Source: Betaproteobacteria bacterium (GTDB taxonomy: Bacteria > Pseudomonadota > Gammaproteobacteria > Burkholderiales > Thiobacteraceae). From it: a stretch of DNA of 39,101 nt. Below the pieces are notes generated by a model. The model saw only the letters and a list, made by a program, of their open reading frames with translations, was not told the DNA's origin and ran no database searches. Below are positions 25,777 through 34,380 of the stretch, in pieces; the first letter of the stretch is position 1, and each line of letters starts with the position of its first letter. The position numbers and the translations under genes are program-made. The stretch is from positions 1 to 39,101 of the forward strand of contig JANYAU010000094.1 of the NCBI GenBank assembly GCA_025361165.1, in the 5' to 3' direction.

Positions 25777-26458
25777 GTCAGAGCAAGTCATTGTCCGCGT
25801 AGAAAAGCTTACTAAAACTGTCGCGCATGATAGCGGCGCGCTCACCATCCTGCATGATATTTCATTTGCAATCAAAAGCGGCGAATCAGTGGCTATTGTG
25901 GGGCCTTCCGGCTCGGGAAAATCGACGCTACTGGGCTTGTTGGCAGGCCTGGACACGCCCTCATCCGGCGCTGTGTCCATCAATGGTGAGTCTCTGTTTG
26001 TGTTGGACGAAGACGCCCGCGCGGGCTTACGCGGGCGCTTAATTGGATTCGTGTTCCAATCGTTCCAATTGCTGCCGATGCTCACTGCACTAGAGAATGT
26101 GATGTTGCCTTTGGAATTGTTAGGCGGTGGCAATGCGCGCCATCGCGCCACAGACATTCTTGAGCGCGTGGGGCTGCAGCAACGCATGCGACATTACCCC
26201 AAGCAACTGTCCGGGGGCGAGCAGCAGCGGGTAGCGATTGCGCGCGCCTTCGTGACCCAGCCGGCTTTGCTCCTGGCGGACGAGCCCACGGGCAATCTTG
26301 ATAGCACTACCGGTGGGACGGTAATCGAGTTGTTGTTCGCGCTGAATCGCGAACGCGGTACGACTTTGCTACTGGTGACACACGATCCCGCCCTGGCGCA
26401 GCGCTGCGGCCGTAGCTTGAATTTGGCGGCGGGCCGGATGCTGGAAGAGCGCGCGTGA
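25775..26458 (+). CDS. ybbA: ABC transporter ATP-binding protein YbbA
   Basis: This 227-residue ATPase is of the LolD/MacB type. Walker A is G43-P-S-G-S-G-K-S50, the Q-loop F-Q-S-F-Q, the signature L-S-G-G-E-Q-Q-R, Walker B L-L-L-A-D-E-P-T-G-N-L-D, and the switch His in V-T-H-D. It pairs with the large permease that starts within its last codons (4-base GTGA overlap). This is a mechanotransmission-type exporter subunit (type VII ABC) rather than an importer. The substrate of YbbA-YbbP is not established; the constant linkage to tesA suggests lipid or envelope work. Confidence 0.94.
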   Translation: MSEQVIVRVEKLTKTVAHDSGALTILHDISFAIKSGESVAIVGPSGSGKSTLLGLLAGLDTPSSGAVSINGESLFVLDEDARAGLRGRLIGFVFQSFQLLPMLTALENVMLPLELLGGGNARHRATDILERVGLQQRMRHYPKQLSGGEQQRVAIARAFVTQPALLLADEPTGNLDSTTGGTVIELLFALNRERGTTLLLVTHDPALAQRCGRSLNLAAGRMLEERA

Positions 26459-28935
26459 AACTCGCGCTACGCTTGCTCGCTCGCGAATGGCGTGCGGGCG
26501 AGTTGACTCTGATTCTCAGTGCCGTGGTGATCGCGGTGGCGGCGATCACCACGGTAAGTTTTTTCACCGACCGCGTGCACCAGGCGCTCACCACGCAAGC
26601 CAGTCAATTGCTTGCGGCGGACTTGGTGCTGATCAGCGATCATCCGATCCCAGTGCAATTTGCCGATCGCGCAAGCGCTGCCGGTTTGATGCTGACGCGC
26701 ACACTGGCTTTTCCGAGCATGGTGGTAGCGGGTCAGCGCAATCAACTCGCTGAAGTAAAAGCGGTGAGTCCTGGGTACCCGTTGCGCGGTGAATTGAGCG
26801 TGAGCCGGACCTTATTCGGCCCGGCTGAAATCGTGAACAGTGGGCCGCAACCGGGCACAGCCTGGGCCGATGCGCGCCTGATGCAGATGCTGGGATTGAA
26901 AGTTGGCGCTGTGGTCGAGGTGGGCCAAGCGAATTTGACCGTGGTGGCGGTCATCGCCAAAGAGCCGGATCGCGCCGGCGATTTTTTCAATATCGCGCCG
27001 CGGCTCATGCTGCATAGCGACGATATTGCGCGCACACAGTTGATACAGCCCGGCAGCCGGGTGAATTATCGTTTGTTGATCGCGGGCGATGCGCGGCAAC
27101 TTGCTGCTTATCGCGCTTGGGCCGAGCCGCATTTGAGCCGCGGCGAACGCATCGAAGACGTGCGCGATGCGCGCCCCGAAATTCGCTCCGCGCTGGATCG
27201 GGCGCAGCGGTATCTCGGGCTTGCTGCATTGGTCTCAGCGATTCTGGCCGCGGTGGCGGTGGCGCTGTCGAGCCGCCAATTCGTGACGCGCCATCTCGAT
27301 AGTTGCGCCGTGTTGCGTTGCTTGGGCGCGAGCCAAGCGACGATCTTCCGCATCTATCTCATCCAGTTCATCCTCTTGGGCCTGGCGGCCAGCGCCATTG
27401 GCAGTCTCGCGGGATATGGCGGCCAAGCTTTGCTTGCCGAATTCATGCGCGGACGCATCGTGGATCAGTTGCCCGCGCCCAGTCTGTGGCCCTTGCTGGA
27501 GGGTTTAAGCATAGGCCTCTTATTATTGCTGGCTTTCGCTCTGCCACCGCTGATGCATTTAAAAAGTGTGTCGACGCTGCGGGTATTGCGGCGCGATTTG
27601 GGCATGCCACGGCAGATGGGTATGGCGTCTTATGCGCTGGGTGCGGCCTTGGTAGCCGGTGTGTTGATTTACCGTGCGGGCGAAGTAAAGCTCGGTTTGT
27701 ACGTGTTGGGCGGATTGCTGGGCGTGGTGCTGGGTGGTTTGATCCTGGGCCTGCTCATGCTACGCGTACTCGCCTTATTGCGCCGGCGTGCGCGGGGTGT
27801 GTGGTTTTATGGCTTGGCCAACGCCGGACGCCGGCGCGCCGCCAGTCTGACGCAAATAGTGGGCTTTTCCTTAGGCTTAATGGCTTTGTTGCTGTTGACG
27901 CTAGTGCGCGGTGATTTGCTGGCAAGCTGGCAATCCTCCTTGCCGCCGAATGCGCCGAATCGTTTCGTCATCAACATTCAGCCCGATCAATTGTCTGCCT
28001 TGCAACAATTTTTCCGCAGAGAAAATTTAGACGAGCCAATCCTCTATCCGATGGTGCGCGGACGTTTGGTGGCGATCAATGCGCGCCCGGTGCTGGCGCA
28101 AAATTATGCCGAAGAACGCGCGCAGCGCTTGGTGGAGCGCGAGTTCAATTTGTCTTGGGCGGATCGGACGCGCAGCGATAATCACCTGGTCGCTGGGCGC
28201 TGGTGGCGGGGGGGCGATGCGCCGGATCAATTTTCGGTGGAGGAAGGTTTGGCGCAGATACTGGGCATCAAACTGGGCGACCGGCTGACTTATGAAATCG
28301 CGGGGACGCCGGTTTCCGGCCACGTGACCAGCTTGCGCAAAGTGGAGTGGGATTCGATGCGGGTCAATTTTTTCGTGATCGCACCGCCGGCCCTGTTACA
28401 GGCGCAGCCCGCGACATATATCACCAGTTTTCATTTGCCGCCGGGGCATGAGGAAACGCTGAATCGCCTACTGCGTCAGTTCCCAAATTTTACCGTGATT
28501 GATGTCGCAGCGATTATGCGTGATGTGCGGGCCATCATGGCGCGCGTATCCGATGCGGTGACCTTCGTGTTTCTATTCACCTTGCTGGCCGGCTTGGTAG
28601 TGCTCTACGCCGCTGTGGCGGCAACGCGCGATGAACGTCTGTATGAAGCGGCAATAATGCGCACTTTGGGTGCCCGCTCGAAACAACTCGCCGCCGCACA
28701 GTTGATTGAATTCGCCGTTTTGGGGATGATTTCTGGCGTGCTCGCCGCGACTGGCGCAAGCGTGACCGCTTTCATGTTGACGCAGCAAGTATTGCATCTG
28801 CCGTTTGCGTTCAATCCGTGGGTGTGGGTCGCCGGGGTGCTGGGCGGAATGTTGGGCATCATGTTAGCCGGCTTGATGGCGACGCGTAGCGTGTTGCGCG
28901 TGCCGCCGCTCGGCGTGTTGCGGTCATTGTCGTAA
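26455..28935 (+). CDS. ybbP: FtsX-like ABC transporter permease YbbP
   Basis: This is an 826-residue membrane protein starting with GTG overlapping the ybbA stop. A first membrane segment lies near residues 12-36, followed by a large periplasmic domain. A first FtsX-like cluster of three helices lies at about 250-370, central helices at about 390-490, a second periplasmic domain, and the final FtsX cluster from about 700 to the C-terminus (R-V-P-P-L-G-V-L-R-S-L). This two-cluster layout and length (E. coli about 804) match YbbP. With YbbA it forms the transporter described there. Confidence 0.93.
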   Translation: MKLALRLLAREWRAGELTLILSAVVIAVAAITTVSFFTDRVHQALTTQASQLLAADLVLISDHPIPVQFADRASAAGLMLTRTLAFPSMVVAGQRNQLAEVKAVSPGYPLRGELSVSRTLFGPAEIVNSGPQPGTAWADARLMQMLGLKVGAVVEVGQANLTVVAVIAKEPDRAGDFFNIAPRLMLHSDDIARTQLIQPGSRVNYRLLIAGDARQLAAYRAWAEPHLSRGERIEDVRDARPEIRSALDRAQRYLGLAALVSAILAAVAVALSSRQFVTRHLDSCAVLRCLGASQATIFRIYLIQFILLGLAASAIGSLAGYGGQALLAEFMRGRIVDQLPAPSLWPLLEGLSIGLLLLLAFALPPLMHLKSVSTLRVLRRDLGMPRQMGMASYALGAALVAGVLIYRAGEVKLGLYVLGGLLGVVLGGLILGLLMLRVLALLRRRARGVWFYGLANAGRRRAASLTQIVGFSLGLMALLLLTLVRGDLLASWQSSLPPNAPNRFVINIQPDQLSALQQFFRRENLDEPILYPMVRGRLVAINARPVLAQNYAEERAQRLVEREFNLSWADRTRSDNHLVAGRWWRGGDAPDQFSVEEGLAQILGIKLGDRLTYEIAGTPVSGHVTSLRKVEWDSMRVNFFVIAPPALLQAQPATYITSFHLPPGHEETLNRLLRQFPNFTVIDVAAIMRDVRAIMARVSDAVTFVFLFTLLAGLVVLYAAVAATRDERLYEAAIMRTLGARSKQLAAAQLIEFAVLGMISGVLAATGASVTAFMLTQQVLHLPFAFNPWVWVAGVLGGMLGIMLAGLMATRSVLRVPPLGVLRSLS

Positions 28936-29081
28936 TACGCTATTCCTTGATAGTGTCTATCCGGCGCTATTTTATAAGGGCGCTTCTCTGTACGTAACTA
29001 CGTTTTGGTATTTAAAGTTTCCGCCAACCCAGCCGTTTATTGAGCGTGAGTCCGTCAAGTTAATGAATTCGGCGGATTCGA
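28936..29081. other. Non-coding gap between ybbP and the riboswitch
   Basis: The first ~145 bases of a 345-base gap hold no open frame with a ribosome site. The region is AT-richer than its neighbours and must contain the promoter for the riboswitch-DUF1631 transcript; I could not pick out a convincing -35/-10 pair. A short GC hairpin (GGCGCT...AGGGCGCT-like) after ybbP is too weak to call a terminator. Confidence 0.5.
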
Positions 29082-29171
29082 CATCTATACGGGCAAACCC
29101 ATCGAAAGAGGGGGACGCAAAGTTACCGGTCTAAGGGGCATGCGCTCTAAGGCAGCGGGATTGCTGGGTGT
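29082..29171 (+). ncRNA. Cyclic di-GMP-I riboswitch (GEMM-I class)
   Basis: The leader of the DUF1631 gene contains the GEMM-I core blocks in order and spacing: GGGCAAACC (29091-29099), a short stem closed by the tetraloop CGAAAG (29103-29108), GGGGACGCAAAG (29111-29122), ACCGGTCTAA (29125-29134), then GGCAGCGGGATTGC (29151-29164), the tetraloop-receptor arm. Compared from memory with the Vibrio Vc2 aptamer, these match nearly base for base; the middle G of GGGCAAA favours c-di-GMP over cGAMP. The base just before GGG is C rather than A. The ATG follows about 110 bases later. No intrinsic terminator with a U-run is visible between them, so the output could be translational or Rho-dependent. 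Boundaries are approximate. Confidence 0.88.
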
Positions 29172-29280
29172 TTTACTGCGCCTGCGTGCGCGTCTAGCCA
29201 TCCCGAATTGTCGCGCTTCCCTGCTACCGGAGTAGAACCGCTTGAGGCTATTCGCCCAAGCCTTGTGTAGAGGAAAGATT

Positions 29281-31761
29281 ATGAGCGACGCCGAACACAG
29301 CAAGCTCTTGGACGCACTGGCAGAATCCAGCCACGGCCCAAGCCCAGCCGATACCCGCATCCTCGATCGCTGCCGCGATATCGCGGTGGGAAGCCTTTCC
29401 GGTGCGCTGAAAGGCATGTTGGACCGGCTCACCGATGAGTTCTTCGCGCATGCCGAAAAGGCGCTCCAGCTCGATACCCAACATCTTTATCTCGAAGCGA
29501 TGACGATTGCACGCGACAAGCGAGCGATGATCGAAGATGGTTTTCGTCTGCATTTTATTCGCGGCTTTAACGACGCCGTGCGTAGCGATTCGGGCCATCA
29601 GAAAAAATCCAGTTTCGATGAAGAAAGCGATTTCGGCTTAGTGACGCCGGACGATTTAGAAGAATCTATCGCGCGCCAGGAAATGGCGGCCAAGGTGAAA
29701 GGCAATTGCCGCGACGAGCTGTTTGCGCTGGACAAGCGTATGGGTGCGTTGCTGCATGACGAGGAGTTAGTGCGCCATCATAACCCGCTCGGTGCAGAAG
29801 TGTTGGCGGATGCCTTTATGGTGTGCTGCGGCGAAACCGAGGCCAGCCTCAAGGCGCGGCTGTTGTTTGTCACCATGTGGGACAAGCATATGCAAAACGG
29901 CGTGTTGTCGATGTATCACGAGATCAATCAATATCTGGTGGAAAAAAACATTCTGCCCAAGATTAAGCGCGAAATTAAGCGCCAAGGCATGAGCAACGCT
30001 GCACACATCGCCGCTGCGGCGGCGCAGGCAGCGGTGCAAGCCATGGGTTTTGAAGACGACGAGGGCGAAGTATTTCAGACCATGCAACATTTGTTCAGCG
30101 CCGCCGCAGCGCGTGGCACGCTGCCTGGTATGGGTGGCATGCCGGGCATGATGAGTGGAAGTTACGCAGCACCGGGCACACCCGGGATGGCGTGGAGCAA
30201 TGCTGTTATGGGTAAGGCAGGTGTCTCGGTTGCGCATAACCCGATGGTAGTGACGCAGCTCACCCAATTGCAACATGGTGATGCCGCGGTCTTGGGCACC
30301 GGTATGCCTATTGATGCCAGTGCCTTGGTAGCAGGCAACGTCAGTATTCTGCGCGAATTAAAAAATTCCGATCTGGCGGCATCGCTGGGCTCCTTAGATG
30401 CGATGACCATCGATATTGTCGCCATGCTGTTCGATTTCATTTTCGAAGACAAGCAAGTGCCAGACACGATCAAAGCCTTAATCGGCCGGCTCCAAATCCC
30501 GGTGCTGAAGGCGGCAATGTTGGATCAGTCGTTCTTCTCCAAAAAGAGCCATCCTACACGGCGTTTGCTAAATGCCCTGGCGGAAGCGGCGACTGGCTGG
30601 GGTGACGTAATCAGTCATGAATCGCCCTTGTATCAAAAAGTGAATGCGATTGTGCTGCGGGTGAATGAAGAGTTCGAAGATAACCTTGCCGTGTTCGAAG
30701 GTGCTTTGGATGAGTTTGAACGATTTATGGAAGAGCAGGATCACACTTCAGATGCGCTGGTCGAAGTCAGCATCGATATGATAGAAGCGCGCGAGCGCGA
30801 GCAAATCAAAGAGGAGGATGCGCAACAAGCAGCGGAGAGTGCAGTCCGGGCACGCGCGGCGGATATCGAGGTGCCGGATACGGTGCGTCTCTTCTTGTGC
30901 CAAGAGTGGGTCAAGCCCTTGTGTGCAGCGTATCTGACCGGGGGTAGCGAAGGTCACACCTGGATCGAGGCGGTGGGCCTGATGGACGATTTAATTTGGA
31001 GCGTACGCCCGAAGCTTACCCGCGAATCGCGCCAATACATGGTGAAGACGCTGCCCGGTTTGCTGCGGCGTTTGCAACAGGGGATGACGAAGGCGGAGGT
31101 TACGCAATCGGCACGCGATCAGTTTATGAGCCAATTGGTGCACTGCCACGCGGCAGCAGTGAAAGCCGGATTTCAGCCGACAGTTGAACCGCAAGCAGTG
31201 CCGGAAGAAGCCTGGAAGGCCGGGGTGCGCGCGCGCCATGCGAGCAGCCAAGAACAAGCCAAAGAATCGGCAGTGGTGCTGCCCTTCGTGCGTCCGGAAA
31301 GCACGAAAGACAAAGGTGATGTGAAGTTGGAGATCATTCGAGCGCCGGCCAATGATAGCAGGCTGGAAGTGGAAGAGATCACCATCGGTAGCATCGGCTG
31401 GATAGAGCAAGAAGAGCTCGATGCGCAATCCGACGCACTCATGCCGCTAGATTTACTGCAAGAGAACGATGTGGTGGATGAATCCGCAGCGAAGCATCTG
31501 GTGGCCGAACTTAAGCCCGGCACCTGGGTGGAATTTCGCCATGCGGGTGAAGAGAAGATGCAAGCCAAACTCAAGTGGATTAGCCCGCTGAAGAGCGCTT
31601 ATCTATTCACCGACCGCCAAGGAAAGCGTGCTGCGACCATGCCCTTAGAGAAGTTGGAAGCCGCGTTCCGTATCGGCAGTGCGCGCATCATCGACGACCT
31701 GCCGTTGCTCGACCGTGCGGTGGATAATGTGCTCGAGGCCTTGAAGCAAGCCGCAGCATAA
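29281..31761 (+). CDS. DUF1631 family protein under riboswitch control
   Basis: This 826-residue soluble protein starts at M-S-D-A-E-H-S-K with GAGG 8 bases upstream; an in-frame GTG/ATG-type start at 29242 lacks a site. It matches the DUF1631 family in size and in blocks such as D-R-L-T-D-E-F-F, F-R-L-H-F-I-R-G-F, and P-D-T-I-K-A-L-I-G-R-L-Q-I-P-V-L-K. A Gly/Met-rich stretch lies near 280-310. The last ~80 residues (L-K-P-G-T-W-V-E-F, then a beta-rich segment ending R-I-G-S-A-R) look like a small beta-barrel, reminiscent of PilZ but without the R-x3-R and D-x-S-x2-G c-di-GMP motifs. Function is unknown; the c-di-GMP riboswitch upstream puts it in the sessile/motile signalling network. It is monocistronic. 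Confidence 0.85.
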   Translation: MSDAEHSKLLDALAESSHGPSPADTRILDRCRDIAVGSLSGALKGMLDRLTDEFFAHAEKALQLDTQHLYLEAMTIARDKRAMIEDGFRLHFIRGFNDAVRSDSGHQKKSSFDEESDFGLVTPDDLEESIARQEMAAKVKGNCRDELFALDKRMGALLHDEELVRHHNPLGAEVLADAFMVCCGETEASLKARLLFVTMWDKHMQNGVLSMYHEINQYLVEKNILPKIKREIKRQGMSNAAHIAAAAAQAAVQAMGFEDDEGEVFQTMQHLFSAAAARGTLPGMGGMPGMMSGSYAAPGTPGMAWSNAVMGKAGVSVAHNPMVVTQLTQLQHGDAAVLGTGMPIDASALVAGNVSILRELKNSDLAASLGSLDAMTIDIVAMLFDFIFEDKQVPDTIKALIGRLQIPVLKAAMLDQSFFSKKSHPTRRLLNALAEAATGWGDVISHESPLYQKVNAIVLRVNEEFEDNLAVFEGALDEFERFMEEQDHTSDALVEVSIDMIEAREREQIKEEDAQQAAESAVRARAADIEVPDTVRLFLCQEWVKPLCAAYLTGGSEGHTWIEAVGLMDDLIWSVRPKLTRESRQYMVKTLPGLLRRLQQGMTKAEVTQSARDQFMSQLVHCHAAAVKAGFQPTVEPQAVPEEAWKAGVRARHASSQEQAKESAVVLPFVRPESTKDKGDVKLEIIRAPANDSRLEVEEITIGSIGWIEQEELDAQSDALMPLDLLQENDVVDESAAKHLVAELKPGTWVEFRHAGEEKMQAKLKWISPLKSAYLFTDRQGKRAATMPLEKLEAAFRIGSARIIDDLPLLDRAVDNVLEALKQAAA

Positions 31762-31794
31762 TGTTGTAGGAATATTGACAATGAGGACGAAGAC

Positions 31795-32019
31795 TCAACG
31801 TCCATGCGCTTCTTTCAGCCAGCGCAAATAGTGTAAGCCATAGTGGTAGCCGAGCTGCACACCCAGAGAATGATCATCGCTTGCTTCCAGCTGCGTCTGC
31901 GGCGGCGTCAATTGCGCTACACGGTAAGCATTTCCGCGAAGATAGCCGTGGGCCATGTCGCGGCTCCAGCCGGTGCGGCGGGACAAACGATATGCTGCGA
32001 GATGAATAATTTCTGCCAT
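31795..32019 (-). CDS. Small conserved-looking protein of unknown function
   Basis: This is a 74-residue protein starting at M-A-E-I-I-H-L. A perfect AGGAGG lies 4 bases before the ATG at 32019, so this start is preferred over 32046. It has no Cys, signal peptide or membrane segment. A basic N-terminal half (A-A-Y-R-L-S-R-R-T-G-W-S-R) is followed by a C-terminal half ending G-Y-H-Y-G-L-H-Y-L-R-W-L. I do not recognise the family. It is the last gene of a minus-strand group with greB, separated by about 130 bases, and converges on the DUF1631 gene. Confidence 0.65.
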   Translation of the reverse strand: MAEIIHLAAYRLSRRTGWSRDMAHGYLRGNAYRVAQLTPPQTQLEASDDHSLGVQLGYHYGLHYLRWLKEAHGR

Positions 32020-32152
32020 AAAGCCTCCTGTTTTTATAGGAAGCAAACAACAGGCCAGAGCGTGTGTTGCGAGGTACAGAGTGGCGCGATGATTTTATTG
32101 TGCTAGTTGCCGCAAGAAAAAAAGCAAGGCAAGGGGCGGAGGTGAACGTAGT

Positions 32153-32707
32153 CTAGGTGAGGGCTTCGTAGCGGACCTCAATAATTTCCAGCGCTTGCTC
32201 GCCAACCGGCGTGTGCACAATGACGCGGTCGCCTTCTTGTTTACCGAGCAGCGATTTTGCCAGCGGCGACATCCAGCTTACTTGCCCATGCACCAGGTCG
32301 ATTTCGTCGACACCGACGATAGAGTAAGTGTGTTCCACCCCTTCCATATCGTTAACCACAACAGTGGCGCCGAAATAAATTTTTTCTTGCGGTTGCTGAA
32401 TGGGATCGATTACTTGCGCATAGCCCAAGCGCTTGGTGAGGAAGCGGATGCGCTTGTCGATCTCGCGCAGGCGCTTCTTGCCGTAGAGATAATCGGCATT
32501 CTCCGAGCGATCGCCCAGCGCTGCGGCCCATGAAACGATTTTGACGGTCTCCGGGCGTTGCACATTAAAAAGTTCTTTCAGCTCGGCTTGCAGGCGTGCG
32601 TAGCCGCGCGGCGTGATGTAATTCTTGGTGCCTGCCGGTATCGTCGCGTCGGCCTCGATTTCATCATCGAGATCGTCGTCTTGCTCTTTGGTGAAGGCTT
32701 TGCTCAT
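32153..32707 (-). CDS. greB: Transcription elongation factor GreB
   Basis: This is a 184-residue factor that enters the RNA polymerase secondary channel and stimulates cleavage of backtracked RNA. The acidic tip D66-R-S-E69-N-A-D lies in G-D-R-S-E-N-A-D-Y at the end of the coiled coil. The following L-Y-G-K-K-R-L-R-E-I-D-K-R-I-R-F-L is the sequence that separates GreB from GreA. An acidic N-terminal extension of ~28 residues (D-D-D-L-D-D-E-I-E-A-D) precedes the usual start and is longer than in E. coli (158 residues). The FKBP-like C-terminal domain is complete. Confidence 0.95.
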   Translation of the reverse strand: MSKAFTKEQDDDLDDEIEADATIPAGTKNYITPRGYARLQAELKELFNVQRPETVKIVSWAAALGDRSENADYLYGKKRLREIDKRIRFLTKRLGYAQVIDPIQQPQEKIYFGATVVVNDMEGVEHTYSIVGVDEIDLVHGQVSWMSPLAKSLLGKQEGDRVIVHTPVGEQALEIIEVRYEALT

Positions 32708-32758
32708 GGGCGATCCGCTACCGTGAATTTGTGAGGCAACGGCTTAGGTTGCCGAAGC

Positions 32759-33187
32759 TTAATTCAGGGTGCGGCGGTCTTCAACGCAGCGCCGGTCCAC
32801 CCAGCCGCGAATGCGCCGGTCCAAATCACTACGGCGGTCTTGACGCACAGCAAAGCGGCGGTCGAGGTTATTTGCCGCGGCATGGCGGCGTAAATAGCGG
32901 CGGTCGGAAAAGTCGCGGCGATCCACGGGAATGTGCCGCCGGTCGCTGCGCTCGCGGCGTCCCACTTCGTGGCGCACGCTGGCTTGCTCGGCGAGTTTTT
33001 TCACGAAGCCCACGAACTCATCTTCGTAATACAGAATCGCATCGCCTTGGTGTATGAACGGCAGTACCGGGCTATAGTGCCGGTCGTTCTCTAGCCACTC
33101 AGCGGCGTTGCGTTGGAGCATAAAGCGCTGCAGGAGTCCGATAGCTTGTGGGAGCGTGAGCATTTTGTGCGAGCCGTTTCTTTTCAT
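32759..33187 (-). CDS. Protein with C-terminal DRR (Asp-Arg-Arg) repeat tail
   Basis: This is a 142-residue protein. The first ~70 residues look like a compact helical domain (L-P-Q-A-I-G-L-L-Q-R-F-M-L-Q-R-N, then I-L-Y-Y-E-D-E-F-V-G-F-V-K-K-L). From about residue 75 to the end the chain carries about ten Arg pairs, mostly as D-R-R spaced 6-9 residues apart (S-D-R-R-H, V-D-R-R-D, S-D-R-R-Y, L-D-R-R-F, L-D-R-R-I, V-D-R-R-C, E-D-R-R-T). No known domain is recognised. It lies 51 bases upstream of greB on the same strand and may be co-transcribed. The start is uncertain: an internal ATG at 33163 is equally possible, and neither has a good ribosome site. Confidence 0.65.
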   Translation of the reverse strand: MKRNGSHKMLTLPQAIGLLQRFMLQRNAAEWLENDRHYSPVLPFIHQGDAILYYEDEFVGFVKKLAEQASVRHEVGRRERSDRRHIPVDRRDFSDRRYLRRHAAANNLDRRFAVRQDRRSDLDRRIRGWVDRRCVEDRRTLN

Positions 33188-33418
33188 GGACGTACGGAGT
33201 TAAGGTTGTTGCATACGGGTAATTTTAGGGATTACCTGCAAAAACGCAAGGTTTATGGTTGCTCGCACTAAGATACGGGCATAAGCATTTTTGAATTGAA
33301 ACTGCCTATTTTTGATAGAGCTATAGATAAACCTGATCTTTTTCATGATCTGGCTAATCTAAAGAGCATTAGATGTCTTAAAACAGAAAATAGATTGAAA
33401 TGATTTCTATGCGGCTGA

Positions 33419-34300
33419 TCAGCGCACTTCTGCCAGTAAGCGCTCGATCATGCGCTCCGCTTGCTTGCCGTAGTCGCCGCCGAATAAATTGAAATGGTTT
33501 AGGATGTGGTAGAGCTGGTATAGGATTTTACGTACCGCATAGCCTCCCACATCCAAAGGATACATGGCTGCGTAAGCGGCATAGAAACGCGCGGGAAAGC
33601 CGCCGAAGAGTTCGGTCATCGCCAGATCTGCTTCGCGATCGCCGTAATACGGCGCAGGATCAAAAATCAGCGGCTGGCCCTGACTGTCCGCGCCCCAATT
33701 GCCCCCCCATAAATCGCCATGGAGCAAGGCAGGTGGCGGGTGGTAAGTATCGAAGAAGGCTGGCAGGTACTCGATGAGTTGCGCGCCGGGGGTTTGCAGG
33801 CGATAGCCATTGCGCGCCGCTAAATCGAGTTGAAACCGCAAGCGGTGTTCACTGTAAAAAATAATCCAATCGTCAGCCCAGGTATTGATCTGCGGTGTGG
33901 TGCCGATAGTGTTATCGATATGCCACCCGAAACGCGGCGCGCTCACACGATGCATCGCCGCAAGCTGCTCGCCTAAGCGTTCTGCGCTACGGTTGTCGCC
34001 ATCGTGCATTTCGATGTATTCCAGCACCAGGTAGGCGCGATCTTCGGCAAGGCCATGACAAATTGGGCGGGGGGCGCGTAAGGTGCGGGTTGCGACGATT
34101 TCGGTGAGGCCCGCGGACTCCGCCTCGAACATCGCCACTTTATTGGCATGATTCGTTTTGACGAAAAAAGCGGCTTGACCATCGTCAATGAGGTAAGCGC
34201 TATTAATGCACCCCCCACCTAGGCTGCGTTGGTGGCGAGCATGAAACGGCGTGCCGGTAACGCGGGCAATGTGTTGGGAAACGGCGGTCCAAAACGGCAT
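33419..34300 (-). CDS. Fructosamine kinase family protein
   Basis: This 293-residue aminoglycoside-phosphotransferase-fold kinase starts M-P-F-W-T-A-V-S-Q-H-I, in the family style; upstream GTG 34342 and ATG 34315 are less likely. ATP-binding features are L-G-G-G-C-I-N-S-A-Y at 27-36 and K48 in F-F-V-K. The catalytic loop L-H-G-D-L-W-G-G-N lies near residue 195, followed by the metal-binding F-D-P-A-P-Y-Y-G-D-R-E-A-D. The family phosphorylates sugar adducts on lysines (ketosamines) so that they fall off glycated proteins. It is divergent from the exported MBL protein, 80 bases between starts. Confidence 0.9.
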   Translation of the reverse strand: MPFWTAVSQHIARVTGTPFHARHQRSLGGGCINSAYLIDDGQAAFFVKTNHANKVAMFEAESAGLTEIVATRTLRAPRPICHGLAEDRAYLVLEYIEMHDGDNRSAERLGEQLAAMHRVSAPRFGWHIDNTIGTTPQINTWADDWIIFYSEHRLRFQLDLAARNGYRLQTPGAQLIEYLPAFFDTYHPPPALLHGDLWGGNWGADSQGQPLIFDPAPYYGDREADLAMTELFGGFPARFYAAYAAMYPLDVGGYAVRKILYQLYHILNHFNLFGGDYGKQAERMIERLLAEVR

Positions 34301-34380
34301 GCCGGATCTTAGCATGAGGTGTTGCAATTCCACGGCAAGCACTCTAGCCTAAGGGCTGCTATTAAAAAAGGAGGCATACT

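Noticed and set aside
25777-26187. Long N-terminal extension of tesA
   Set aside because: It is antisense to ybbA coding sequence and would displace the tesA signal peptide from the N-terminus.
29085-29432. Minus-strand 115-residue open frame across the riboswitch
   Set aside because: It spans the aptamer and the start of DUF1631 antisense, with no ribosome site or domain.
33188-33418. AT-rich gap that might encode a small RNA or gene
   Set aside because: No open frame with a ribosome site, no stable hairpin with a T-run and no clear promoter were seen; left unannotated.
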